Of a stretch of 64,000 nt of DNA, positions 1 through 12,387 are shown piece after piece. Made by a program: the position numbers and the translations under genes. Under the pieces are notes generated by a model. It did not search any database, was not told where the DNA came from, and saw nothing but the letters and a program-made list of their open reading frames with translations. The stretch is taken from assembly GCA_963556695.1 (NCBI GenBank), contig CAUWAG010000010.1, positions 1,178,001-1,242,000 of the forward strand, given 5' to 3'. The stretch's first letter is position 1; each line of letters begins with the position of its first letter. Source of the stretch: Anthostomella pinea (Eukaryota > Ascomycota > Sordariomycetes > Xylariales > Xylariaceae).

Positions 1-3000
1 AGAGAAGGGAAAAGAGAGGGAGGGGTTTCTGAACAGAACGCAACGACTATCTTGCGTAGAAGATCCAAGGGAGATCAAGAGAGAGGAACGGGAGTGGATA
101 GGATGGAGGACTTTGGGGGGGTTTAATGATTTCCACGGGCGGGCTGTCTGGCTGGGGGGAGGAAGCCAGGGCTGACCCAGGTCCAGATATGTACCTGTCT
201 ATCCGTAAATATGAAATATGGAGAGGCGTCCATGGCCGATGCGGTCGGGCGGACAGCAGAGGTGGGCACTGGCCACTGGACACAGAAGAAGTGAGCAAGA
301 GCGAGCGAGCGGCGAGCGCAAAACGACCTGGGAGAGATTTGGGTGGGGTGCAGGTGCCTGCGCTGCAGGACAGCAGGACCGACCGCTGGACCACCTGCAC
401 CCACTGGGACGAGCGCTCGCTGGAGTTCTGGACCAGTGAGAAAAAGAGGACAGACAGACAGGGACCTCAACGGGCCAATCCGGTGTGACCCTGGCGAGCG
501 AGACTGGGAGAGACCGGGTACAGCGGTACCTGGTGCGATGGTGTCGACTTGCCCCACTGGGGAAGTATTCCCTCTCTCTCTCCAGTCGTACCTATTCCGC
601 ACTCTGCATTGCGCCTGGCATGGAGAGGTTGCAGTTGGCACGACATGGAGATCCAATGTTAGCAAATTGCCAGATTGGGTGATGTGAGCAGCTCAGAGGC
701 AGAAGGTACATGCGCTACTCGTCGGCGGCTGTGGCCGGTACACATGCAGACAGCGAGCGGCGCGTGCTTTTTGGACTAGAGACGACGCTTGACCACATCC
801 CATCATCCCACCGATATCCCCGACATCGCGGCTGCATGGAAGAAGCCTGCAAAAAGCAGGAACAGCTCACACGAACACATCAACCATGGATCTACTAGCT
901 GTGGCTCATCTTTTCCTCTGATGGAGAATGTTCAGAAGGGCATAGTCAAGGTCTGCTAGCAGCAGCAGCCTTGAGTCTTGACTGAGGGGTTCCCCGTCGT
1001 CGATGACCAGGTCAGTGTGTACATGCATGCAGCTGATTCAGTCTCCAGAGAGGCGACAAGAAGGTCAAAGAGCCAGGCGACTTCAGATCTATCATCTACA
1101 TACCTACGTACCTCCTATGTTGGTATGTAGGAGATAGGAGCGTGTGAGTCTCTCCTTGAGTAACATTTCAACTGCATGTCCGTGATTGATTCCTACCAGT
1201 TGCGGGACAGATGGACGATTCGTCTATTCTCGGCCCCTACATCCATCCATCATGTACGTGACAACGAGGCAGCGGCTTCATACATCGAGTGGCTTGACCC
1301 AGCCTCAATCATCCATCTGGTGTAGACGCGGACCCCTATCTGCTTGTGTGCCCGTGTGCCACGCCGACATGTCTACCAAGACCTAATACCTACCCAGCCC
1401 GAGCAGCTGTCTCTCGCTACAGGTGTCTCTCCTCGCCTGTCTATATAGTAGCCACCGCACGCCGCCGGCATCACAGCTGTTACTTGTTTCTCCAAACGCT
1501 CAAAAATCTAACCTGCGGGAAGCAAAGGGCCATCTTTCTCGTGGTATCTCATCAATATCGGCTCTCTTGAGTCTTGGAAATCGCTTGGACAGGCGTGCCA
1601 AGATGGTGCCATCCGAGGCGAGGAGGCCGATGGCAGGGGTGCCTGTCTTCAACATGGATGGGCGAGTGCTACCCTTGGAAATCAAATCGCAAGGATTTTC
1701 TACGCGGGCTCACGGCCCCCTCTCTCGCTCTCTCGCGGCTCGCCATGTATTTCCCCTGTCACCCTCATCACTCGGCTCTGCCATCGTGAAGAACAGTCGA
1801 CATGTCCTTCCCTGATAGCTGCCAGGTAGTTGATGATCACAGCCTTGACAGCTTGCTAGAGAAAAACGAGAGGAGAAAATCGCGTATTCTTCGATGTTCC
1901 AAGAGCAAGGCTTCAACACCATGTGTGCTATGGCCATCGGATTGCTATTTCAATGAGGGTAGTGGCCGTGTAGTTTGAGAGTCACTCCAGCAGCAGAATT
2001 TGAAATCGTCTCTCCTCCAGGGCGTTTACAGCGTATGGCGCAAGAAGACGCTGGGTGAGTGGCAATGAAGTGTTGTTTTTTGAGCTTCAATGATGCCAGA
2101 CAGCCGCCAGACAGCCAGAGTTGTTAGGGCGGCGGGTAGCACAAGTCTGTCAGCCGTGGTAGAGTTACATTTGATCCATGGTAGGCCCTATGTCGTCCGT
2201 ACCGGATGATTCCACACACTTGATTGGATCAGATTCAACCCATCAGTCCAACTTTGACCATCTCTTTCTTTCTCTTTGGTTGTTGACTCTTCTGTCGCAT
2301 GTTGGGTCGGTGAGCCTATGCAACAAAGAGGGAACTGTTATGTTTGTTAGGGTGGTTCATGCCCCACCGCAATCCCATGTCGCCTGTCTTAGACACTCGA
2401 TAGACAATAGGGGATTTTCTTGATCAGTAGGTAATCTCCGTATGTTGGTGTATCGCGAAATGACCTGATGGTTCGGTAGAGAGACCGCGCAAAACGGTGA
2501 TGGAAGACTCATTACGCTTGTGGTTGTTAGTCAATCGGCCGTGCGCAGAGGTCATCGAACAGCTAACCTAGAAAGTCTGGCGCGGAACCGAATGGATTTC
2601 TACTATATTACACATCCACATCAGTCATCAGGCGTTGTCCATCTGTCTTTGTTCGGGGGCGGTGTTCTTGAGATTCTTTTAGTCACGACTGCTGGTTCTT
2701 CTGCAATGATGGCTAGTGGTCTGATTCTCATTCAAACATGAATCAGAAATAAAATAAAACATTTCGTAAGTGAATAGCTACCGGTCTAAGCAAAATGAGC
2801 AATGCCTGAGGGTCTGAACGATGCGATAGAGCAAATGGATGCATGTACCAGTACGTTTCTATGAGTTTACCTGGTTGCCAGAACAACCCGATGCAGTATT
2901 TCCTAGCCGCTGCTTTAATCGGGCAGGTTGCATTGCCTACTCCGACATATTCCCTCTGCCAGCCAGACTGCCAGACTGTGACTCTACTCACCTCTCACCT

Positions 3001-4653
3001 CTGTATTCCTTCATCCTTGAAGGCATTCCCGCATTCCCTGCCAGCAAAGTGCCAAGCAGGCCGGTCTAAAAAGGGGGCCACATGGGCAACGCGGATCCTC
3101 AGAGCCCATGTGAGGGTATCTGAAACCTGCTTCAGCCTTCAGAACTTGGGCTTGGTGCCAGATTTCGGCGCCAATCTCTCCTTGGATGTGGACGGGCGGA
3201 CGGGGCGGGGCAGCGGGGCCAGCCAATGCCTTCCAGTGTCCCCGCTTTTATGTTTTCTTTTTAGCAACTTGCACCGTCCCCGGCCGAATCAGCAGCAGCG
3301 TGGACAACAGCAACGGCAAGTGGACACTGGACAGCAACACCATGGCAGCATGGGCAGTGGGCATGAACGCCTCCGCCCCGCCTCTGCATTGCTTGCTTGC
3401 CGACGACCTTATGCAAGTCGAGCATAGCGGCCGAGGCCACAGGGAAAAGCAAGAAGCAACTTGTTTCGCCGCCACGAGATGCAACGGCCTTGCTGGCTGC
3501 TCCTTGACCAATGAATGGCCTTGCTTCACTCGTCCTATCCCCTATGCTATGCTCCGGTATAGGCCTGTTTTTGCTTTTATTATAGAGGGGCTGGGGTATC
3601 ATGTTGCCCATCAACTCAAGTCCTGATTCCCTTCTTCAGAGGCCTGCAGTTACGTGCTGCTTCCCTCCGGCATTGGGAATCGAGATGTTATCACGAGTGG
3701 GCATACATTTGAATCTGCAACGCCGCCAACTTTCCTACCGACTGCTTTTCGTCCGAGGTCACGACGATGGATCAAAGCGTCCACCACAAGGTCCCCTCTT
3801 CAGTGGCCACGCAAAGAACCGGATCGCCTTGGCCACATCATTGGAGTAGCCTCCCCATTTGTCACTCTTCCTCCGAAGCTGTTGAAGCCGGAAAGGTGGG
3901 GGTTTGTTTGATCATCCGCGGTCAGCATGATGCGAAACTTGAAACTATCACAGCACATTTAATGTTGAGCTTCCCACGAGCTGACGAGGTGCCAAAAACT
4001 GCACAAGACAAATCTGTCTGCCAGCCGCCCGCCCACCGCCGTGCTTGCTTGATCGACCCGCCATCCTTGCAGGACCAACCCGATATGACTCTGCCCATGT
4101 TTGTAGATATTGTTGGTGGTGTTCGTCAGCCCTCCGGATCTGCACAGGAGAGGCAAGAAGACTGTACGGTAGGATCTCGTATCCCGCAAGCGGCGGACCT
4201 TGTACCTGCAAGGCTGCAACCCCAGGACCCTATGGTAACATCGCCGCAACCCGCAAAACTCCTCCGTAATTTCACCAGCGCCTTCAAAGCAACCCTGGGG
4301 AAAGCTCCGATGGAACCGCAAACTCCAAACAAACGTGGCTTATCGATCGGTAGCGATTGAAACAAACAGATGCTGCCAACATATGTACGCCCGTGGCATC
4401 CTTCAGCTGACGAGGTGCATACCATCCAACAACGACTTGGTCAAGTTCGACATACTTTCTTCATGTAGAATAGTGGCGCGGTTGGCAAGCTTGCGTCTGT
4501 GAGCGCGGCGCCGCGGGAAGCAATGGAGGAACGAACTGTTGTCTAGCGGACCCCTTCCTTTCTGGCGTCACCAGATATCTTCTAGATCCTACCTACTATT
4601 CGGGAATAGCTGATTTGCCTGCACCTTACCGGGCAGCTTGACGGGATGCGTAT
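1..4653. other. gene-free region at the left edge
   Basis: I see no frame here that resembles a known protein or shows a coherent exon pattern. The first 120 bases are strongly purine-rich on the plus strand, so the complementary strand is CT-rich, as in many fungal leaders. This could be the upstream region of a minus-strand gene lying left of the window, but that is inference. The longest open frame, 197 codons ending at 4360 on plus, has a plausible C-terminal composition but no recognisable family and no clear splice context, so it is not called. Confidence 0.4.
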
Positions 4654-4663
4654 CTTCAAGTGC

Positions 4664-4709
4664 AGTAAAACTAAACGAATAGGGCCCGTATAGTAAACGA
4701 GTAGGGCAC
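4664..4709 (+). repeat. left terminal inverted repeat
   Basis: This is the left arm of the element, beginning AGTAAAACTAAACGAATAGG. It contains two tandem-like units, 4672-4687 and 4694-4709, and directly follows the 10-bp duplicated target. Confidence 0.75.
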
Positions 4710-4846
4710 AAATTAACCAATCACAGCACTCGCATCTACCGTCAGACCCACTAATTCTCAACACCGCAGTGCATCATCACCACCACCACGCGCGTTCAAG
4801 GACACATTCACAGATGGGGGGCTCGTACCGCTCCTCTAACCCCCGG

Positions 4847-4886
4847 CTAACCCTAACTAACCCTAACCACTAACCTAACCCTAACC
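4847..4886 (-). repeat. interstitial telomere-like repeats (CCCTAA type)
   Basis: About six imperfect CTAACC/CCCTAA units occur in a row, equivalent to TTAGGG on the minus strand, the usual telomere repeat of filamentous ascomycetes. The block lies inside the TIR-bounded element rather than at a chromosome end. It is followed by two near-copies of a CGTCGGTTACCCGGC-like unit at 4887-4925. Confidence 0.8.
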
Positions 4887-5039
4887 GCGTCGGTTACCCG
4901 GCAAGATTACGTCGTTACCCGGCGAATTTATAATTGGTACCTTTGGTTTGGTGCGAAACGCACGCAAACTGAAGTACTTGCGATGTGGTGGGCGGGGCGT
5001 AGCTAATTGAATGGCCGGGGTGGCTTCCGAATTGGGTTA

Positions 5040-5085
5040 GGGCCCTATTCGTCTACTGTACGGGCCCTATTTGTTTAGTGTTACT
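5040..5085 (-). repeat. right terminal inverted repeat
   Basis: This is the reverse-complement partner of 4664-4709, with six mismatches in 46. Its two GGGCCC-containing units lie at 5040-5055 and 5062-5077. Confidence 0.75.
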
Positions 5086-5096
5086 ACTTCAAGTGC

Positions 5097-8000
5097 GGCA
5101 GCGTACCCAGCGTTACGCTTGAAGATGGCCACAGCCGCCGCCGGTAATTGCCAAGGTCGGCATGATTATGTGTTGCCCTATTGTCAAGCTGCCCGCCATT
5201 TATTAATAATAAAAATTCCCCGAAGCCAGCGCATAGGTCTCCGTAGCCATAGGTCGTCGTCGTCGGTGCAAGGTATTATATCTGAAGACAACCTGGGACG
5301 AGTTCTTCCACTTTAGGTTGAGAGGCAAGAGCTCACGGGGTGTGCTGTTTCACGAGTGCGAAACCCCTTTCCAAAGCTGCTGTGGCATTTCTACTGGCCG
5401 CCACAACGTACCAATGGGCAGCGACGGGGAGCTGGGATTTAATCCTGCGTATCGCCTGCATTCTGCCGCCGTCTGCATGGCTGCGGATTTTGAGCTTCCC
5501 AAGCCGCTGATTGGCCCCTTCGTCTTCTGCTCTACGCACGCAGCCCGCCGTCCTGCCGTTGGCCGGGGCCGACGCTGGGGCCGTGACACTATTTATAGCA
5601 TCTTCAGCGCTTCGACACCACCTCTGACCACCACACGATCTTTATTCTGGGCTACCTGAGTCGCTCTCCGCGCCGGCTGCCGCCCTGATGACCTGCCCTA
5701 CCCGCAGACGGGACTGCAGAACGGCCACACGACGGGCCCTGGGCGGCTCTGTCGTCAAATCCTGTCGGTGGCACCAACAACAGCTAACGTTAATCGCCGC
5801 GGCGTGAACCCTCGAGATGAAGATATGCAGCTTGTCTCGGGCAGGGAAGGGCTGCAGCAACTTCAGAGGAGCGGAGCCGTTCCGTTCCTGCTGGTTGGGT
5901 CGCGTGCAGGATAACATGCAAGTCATGACCGTTCTAACGAGCTAGGCTCGACCATGTTGGCGGCTCTGGGGGAAGGATCTGCCCCTTCGCCGTTCACGCC
6001 GCACGGGGAAAGGGATTTCGAGATGTCGATATGCACCTCATGAACTGCTACGCCGAGGTGATGACACTTCGCAGCGGTACTTTGGGAACTCTGTATACCC
6101 TTGGAATGACGTTTTCTGAACGCCTAGGTAGGTCGCATTTACAATACCACCTGTACAAGATTACACATGTGCTGTGAGCCTGTCATCACAACTCTCTTTG
6201 GTGGTCAGACCAATCTGCAATTGCGTCGGGCGGTTTTCCAGCCACACTTTGCGAAATCAATCTGATGGACATGCTGCGCCACATAAAGCCACTAATGGAG
6301 CCCAAAGCTTCTCATCCTTCCGGCAGAGAGACGGCGCTCATTGCGCCCAGAATCTGCCAACAGGCAGTCATGCTCACATTGCTCACGCCTTGAGTCCAGG
6401 GGGATCCAGCTGGTCAACGCCTTTTTCAAGCTTACTGCGAGAGACAATGCTCGTTGAACTTGTTTATGGGTCATGAGCCTCGGTTTCGAATCATCATGAA
6501 AGAGCCCCCACCACTCCGAAGTGTGATGCTTGAGGTTGGCGATAGGTATTCTGAAACGCGAGAGCCTCGACCTCACCAACCTCGTTGAAACATCGCAGAC
6601 GCGCCCTCGGGGCCTCGTGGCGCCTCGACAAGTCGACAGCAGCTCCATATTCGCTACCTATTCGAGATGTGATCTGCCGAGTCGATAGAGTCCAGACTGA
6701 GGACGCACGTCATGCAGAACGTGAAGAGCCGTCCCATTGGCGCGTACCTGGATCCTGCATAAACCGGCTCGAGCCTACCTTAGCTTCGCCGTGATCGTAG
6801 GTTCATACTTGCATTTTCCAAGGCACGACGCAACGCTCCCGGTAGTCACCACATCTCGGTCGTCGGCAGGGTTCCAACGTCGTCCGAAAAGATGACATTA
6901 TGTCACGAGACAGGGACCAACGCCGCCGCCCGGCAGCGCTGTCGTGAGTAGTTTCGGACGACGCTCCCAAAACGATATTGCACAGAGGCTTCTGAAACTG
7001 CCGCCGTCGACCTCGGGATGGGTTGACAGGGATAACACCTCGGCCGACAGGGGCATGAAACAGGTACCGCTCGTCACATATCCTTCCAGAAGCAATTAGG
7101 TTATGCTTGTCTGCCGTCCACGAGCTCTGCCAATTTCAAATCGACCAGGTTGGGTGGTGCATTGTCTGCGCTACGCCGTCGACCGTCACGATCCAGACGA
7201 GCCAGCGCAGGGCCGGTCTCAGGAACGAAATGGCCGATCAACCAAAAGCCCCGAGCGCTCCACCCGAGCCACACCGGGGAAATTCGGGGGCCCACCGCGA
7301 GCGAGCACACCGATGTCCAAATGGCGATAGTGTCGCCCACTGCCGACCATCGTGGCCTAGCCTGGGGTAGACTGTTTGAGATTGATTACCTGGCAGCCAC
7401 CTTGGCTGCAGCGCGAGGCCCACGAAGCCATCACGCGCTTCTTTCCGGGCCTTGCAGATGATGTTGGCGGCAAGAGGCAGTAGATCGATCGGGTCGGCTG
7501 CTAATCAGGCATAGCAGTTCTCTTATCACATTGTCCGTCATCGGCATCGACGATACCTCGGCCTTGAAGGCTTCATTGACCGGCTAGAAGCGCGCGCTCT
7601 CACGGCAGCTCGTCACCTGGCTTGATATTCACTCGGGATGGCGATAAGGCAGCGCAAGACGCTTTTGCCTAAAGAACAGCTTAGGCCAGACACAGCGTCA
7701 TACATCATCTGGTATGTCCGTGAAAGAGGCTGGAGGCACGATGGCCATCGCCTGCTTTCTCTATACCGCCTTCAGCAATGCGTCAATTCTCATCCTACCC
7801 TACGCAAGTCGACATCATCAGCCCTGGGCTGTCGTCGTCTTGGTATCCCCGTTTTACTCTCCGGCACTACTTTCCTTCGTTACGACGTCTTGACTTGTTT
7901 CATTCTCATGCCTACCATTCGTCGTGAGCACGGTACCTGCAGCCACAATCAGCATATCCATGAACTCGCCGGGCCCCCACTCCGCTACGACGCTGTTGCC

Positions 8001-11000
8001 ATTGCATCTCTCGTGGAGTCGGGGTGCTTTGACTCCCGCTCTTCTACCAGATTGATCACTCTGAAACTTTGACAGACAAGTGCCTTGTGTTTCAGCTTTT
8101 TTCGGCGGGCATCCCGCTTACAGAGCGCTGACTGCATATTCGGCGTGATGGCACGAACTGTGCAGATGTGTTGGTTGCACAGAGGATCGGCTGTTGTGAA
8201 TCACGAGCTGCAGGCCGGCGAGCAACGGCGTCGACGTGAGCCCCTACTGTACTCATACCACCTATATGTGCACGAGAGGCGCTATCGTCTAGCCTCACAG
8301 TTCGGTCAGCGCTGATCATCCCTTCTGTTGTCTCGACTCTTCCATCCATCCTGTGGCCCGCCACATCTGTGCGCATGCATGTTCACCAACACGAGAGCCA
8401 CCGTACCTTCCCCCCTATCCACCCTCCTAGACCCTTCTAAGCTCAGATCCGTATGTGATCCGGTCGTGCAAGGTGGCCGGAAGGTGTGCCGGTCCCACCG
8501 GCAGGGAAGGAGATCTACTCTTGAAACCGCCGGGGTCCCTGGGCTTTGAACTCTCCGATGGACCGTGGACGATGGGCTAACCCTTGAACGTTCTGCTTGG
8601 CAGTGAGCTGCGGCATAAACTTGAAGATCCAGAAGCTTTCTCGACCAGGTCAAGGGCCCAACACTGTGAGCCGGCGGCGACTCTGCGCAGATCCTCAGCA
8701 CATCCCATGGGCCGATGTGCTCACAGACGCCCCGTCGCATTGCCTTCTTGGGGCCCGGCAGGGCTGCCTGCTGGGGACGGCATGGAAGCAGTGGCCGGTT
8801 GGTGCTTTCATGCCCTAGCTGCCTAGCAGCAAAACGCATGAGCATGTTGTTGTCAAGCCAGGCTGTAGCGTCTTTTTCTCTCTCGTGCGTCATCAGTTGA
8901 TTTCTTTCCAGTTATTCCTTTCCCAGGGGACCAGGCAAGCAAGCTACTTGGAACCAGCAGATGGGAGACCCTGATATGAACTTGTGAACTCCAGCCACCA
9001 TTCTCTCGCTCCTACGGTGGGTTCCTACATGGACAATCCTGACAGTCGTGATAGGGCTCATCTACTCTAGCAGAATCTTCAGCCTGCTAATCTATGATCT
9101 GGAAGGCTAAAGCAGCATCGCCTGCCTATTTGCGGATCCCATCTGAGGTCTTTCTGAGGCTAGACAGTCTACTCAGTGGACCCTGGAAAGACCCTGAACC
9201 GTACGTACGCCTCCGCTACCTATTTCGGGTTTGGAACCACATTCTACGGAGCGGTTTCGATGTGGTCGGACCCTGCTGTGCTGTGCCGTGGGCTTTTCTC
9301 GGTGACTATTAGGTAACTAACCGGCTGTGTGGACGGACGTTGAGAGCTTTGACCTCACAAGCAGCCCACTCCCGTTGCGCGATTACCGCCTTCGCACGAC
9401 ACACGATAATCGCACAGAAGCCAGCTGGCCTTCCTTCGATACCACAAACGTTTTAGTTCGGATTGTTACTGACAGCGGGAGCCCAGAGTCTCGCAGACTC
9501 GTCTGTGCCCCCCGAACCGTCCGATCTCGTGGTTGGCTGGTGGCCGGACCGGGGATTTGTCGTTGACGAATATGTTGTATGATCGCCCTAGGGCCCCTGG
9601 GGCATCATGGCCGTACTAGGTACTGGGAGATATCGGCCTCGTGCGTGGACGGTCTGGCTGCTGTCTACGTCAGCGGCTCCTTGAGGCTGGGCGGACGTGT
9701 CTCGCTAGTTCTATGTAGACTCGGTTGCGGATGCCATGCGAGCGAAGTGGTGCTTAGCTTAGATTGTTAGGGTGTTGAGACCTCTGTGATGGTACGTAGC
9801 CGTGTCTGATGAGGCTGAACATGCTTTTGTATATCGATTATAGGACTCATCCATCTTTCATGCCCTGGGAATGGTCAGAGTTTGGGTTCGGCTAGGTCTG
9901 TATTTTCGTCCTTGCGCTGCGGTTACCCTGTATGCTGATATACGTCATGGATGTAGACTTTGTTGTAGATTGGTTGTTAGACTCGCTGCCATGTATGGTT
10001 GTGTGTGTACTGTGTCCACAAGTATCTTGTGACTCCCCATTCTAAGACTAGAATCCTTCGAGGAATAACTATGGTCTTGCCCCTGAGCTTTCATCTGGGC
10101 GGTAGGGCTTCGCCATAAAGACCAGCGCATGATAAGTCGCTTTGTGAGGGTAGTTGGTATGCCGTGAAATAGGAGGGTTTCCCCTTTCATGTATACGCGC
10201 TGACCCTCTTTGCTTTGCTTGGTGCGGTGCGGTGCGATGCCTGTCTCTTACTTAGGCTTCGTTCGTTACTCCTAACGGTGAAGAGGTAGGTGACCGGAAG
10301 CACGCGTCAACCCCAAACCAAGACGAGCGAGCAGCGTCAGGATTCTCGGACGAAAGCATTTCGCAAGCAGTCATTGAAGTACGTTGGAGCAGGAGGGACG
10401 GACCTGGCGTGTCTGCCGCATCAGTCGCTAGAATGTCTATCCCAACGACATGATGACGTTCGAATCTCATCTCCCGGTGGTTTTATTGCTGCCGTTGCTG
10501 CTGCTCATCGTCGTGTTTTGAGGCTGGTCATTCTAATGGATCAGAGCTCTCCGCGGTATGGCTCCTGATACTCGACGGTAGCTACTACTATACCAAGGTA
10601 TATACGGCAGTGTAACACATATACTATATTCAGGTCCTCACCTCCGATCGACGCTGGTTCCATTCTAGGAAAATGTACCCTTATTCAGCGGGTGATGCTT
10701 CATTTTATGTTATTATATTTCATAGTTATCTCCAAGTCATTCTGGCACAGAGACGCCGCCGGCGAAGTCCCCAACCGCGCTCTATTTCCTGTCGTCCTCT
10801 CTGCCTTGACCTTCCACGCTGGATACGAAGGCCAGGCCCTCCTGGAGAACCCTCATTCTACTAGGACACGAGCAGACTGCGACGGTGAGGAGTTGGACAG
10901 TTCAATCTATGTACCAAGCGTACCTAGTGATCGTGGCGAGCCGCTCGTAGCAGTGTGCCCTGACGGTAAGACGGACGGTCCGACTTTCGATCAAGGCTTT

Positions 11001-12387
11001 TTGCGTGATGCTCTATCATCATTTGTGGCTCGATCTTAGTGTTGGTCTTGCCGCCGTCAAGGAGCGTGGAAATATTTGGTCAAGACGTCAGTCAGAATTC
11101 TCCTTCGTTCCCAACCAACCACCCCTCGTGCTTCCCATTGCATTCCCGCGCGATCACCACTCGCCCACCCACCCACCTCACCACCGCAGCTCTTCTAGCG
11201 GTTAAATCCTTCGTGACGCATGCCGAGTCGGTGTTACTACCTTCCATACCTTGTGGATAAATCTGTGGTGGTGTTTTGCACATCCTCCTTCCTTCCCTTA
11301 TGTGCCCACTTTGCTCCCTCCTTCTCAGGAGAGAAAATGAATGAATTCCTTCGCGTTCGCATAAGTTCGGACTCCAACAGCGCTACATACCATGGATCAG
11401 TTTTGTCAGCATACCAGGACCGTGGACTTGGCGTTTGGCATTGCAGCTACCAGGTAGCCACAGAGAAAGTCGTCAATTATCGCACACGTTGATAGGAAAC
11501 TATTCGCAGTCCCAATATTGAGCAAGCCCCTGGCACTTACTTCAGCTGCCACTACCTACCACGCATGGGCGGATCAAACTTGACCGTGGCCGCATCGCGC
11601 ATGTGTGGAATATACTGATGAGCAAGGATTGGCAGAAGGTCAGGCAGCCCACTCGCCGTTCGATTCCCAGCAGCGAATCTGTTCGGATTAGTAGTTAGTA
11701 GGTGTTACTTCTGTTCCATCGCCACTGCTGGTGCAGCTGGGGTTGAGGGAGGGGGCCTTGGAAAAGAACATGGGGTATACCCACTCTAGTCACGGTAGAC
11801 TGCACAGCGACTCGGTACCTCTGAAGCGAAGACATGACTTCTCTGAAACCCATTATATCCATAGATAGTCGCTCTATAATTATCGATGGCTGTCTCGCGA
11901 ATGGGAGTTCGTAGACCACAGTCTGGGGGATACCACCATCGGCTTCCTTTCATAAAATAACCGCGAACTGCAATGGGGTCAGGTATATGTAGGTAGGTAG
12001 GTATCAATGCACAGTTGAGTTGAAAAGGTTGTTGTGTCGGCTGATGCGGTCTTGTCTTGTGCTAGGCCTGCGGTGGGGCGGGAACAAGGGGAATGGGAGT
12101 CATAGCAGGACTTGAACATTGCATTTAGGATCATGAATGAAAATCCAGAGTCAAAAGTTGAGGGATAGAATCACCACAATCAGTTTTCGAGACATGAAAC
12201 GTCAACGTTGTTATAGACTACTTCGACTTTCCAAACCCGTTCGTCCTGCCAACCTGTCAACCTCCGACCGAGAACATAGGAAAGCCCCCGAATACCAGCT
12301 AGGCAAGATCAGTCATGTTCGTAATATGTTAGGAATAGGAATTGTTAAGCATTTTCCACAAGGGGTGCGCACGGAGAAGCCCACAGC
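5097..12387. other. 7.3-kb region with no identifiable gene
   Basis: Open frames here are short, overlap on both strands and resemble no family I recognise. The stretch 5940-6120 on plus and 7100-7560 on minus have locally protein-like composition, but neither could be joined into a gene. A short GGTGC-type microrepeat lies at 10221-10241. I found no tRNA; the few B-box-like strings are not paired with an A box. Confidence 0.4.

Larger units (their letters stand above)
4664..5085. mobile_element. non-autonomous DNA transposon (MITE-like) with TIRs and a 10-bp target duplication
   Basis: The left end (4664-4709) and the reverse complement of the right end (5040-5085) match at 40 of 46 positions and form terminal inverted repeats. 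Each arm contains two copies of a TAAACRARTAGGGC-like unit. The element is flanked by the identical 10-mer CTTCAAGTGC at 4654-4663 and 5087-5096 (one extra base, 5086, at the right edge), as expected of a target-site duplication. The interior is 330 bp, has no transposase and includes a telomere-like block. A 9-11 bp duplication with TIRs of this length suits Mutator-like elements, but the superfamily is inference. Confidence 0.75.

Noticed and set aside
3767..4360. 197-codon plus-strand frame as a gene
   Set aside because: The tail composition is suggestive, but there is no family match and no supporting exon structure.
4847..4886. A chromosome end or subtelomere break
   Set aside because: The tract is short, imperfect, internal, and bounded by TIRs and a target duplication; sequence continues normally on both sides.
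11655..11675. tRNA gene, from a GTTCGATTCCC B-box-like string
   Set aside because: No A box at the right distance and no cloverleaf arms. The same applies to the strings near 6485, 10457 and 16233.
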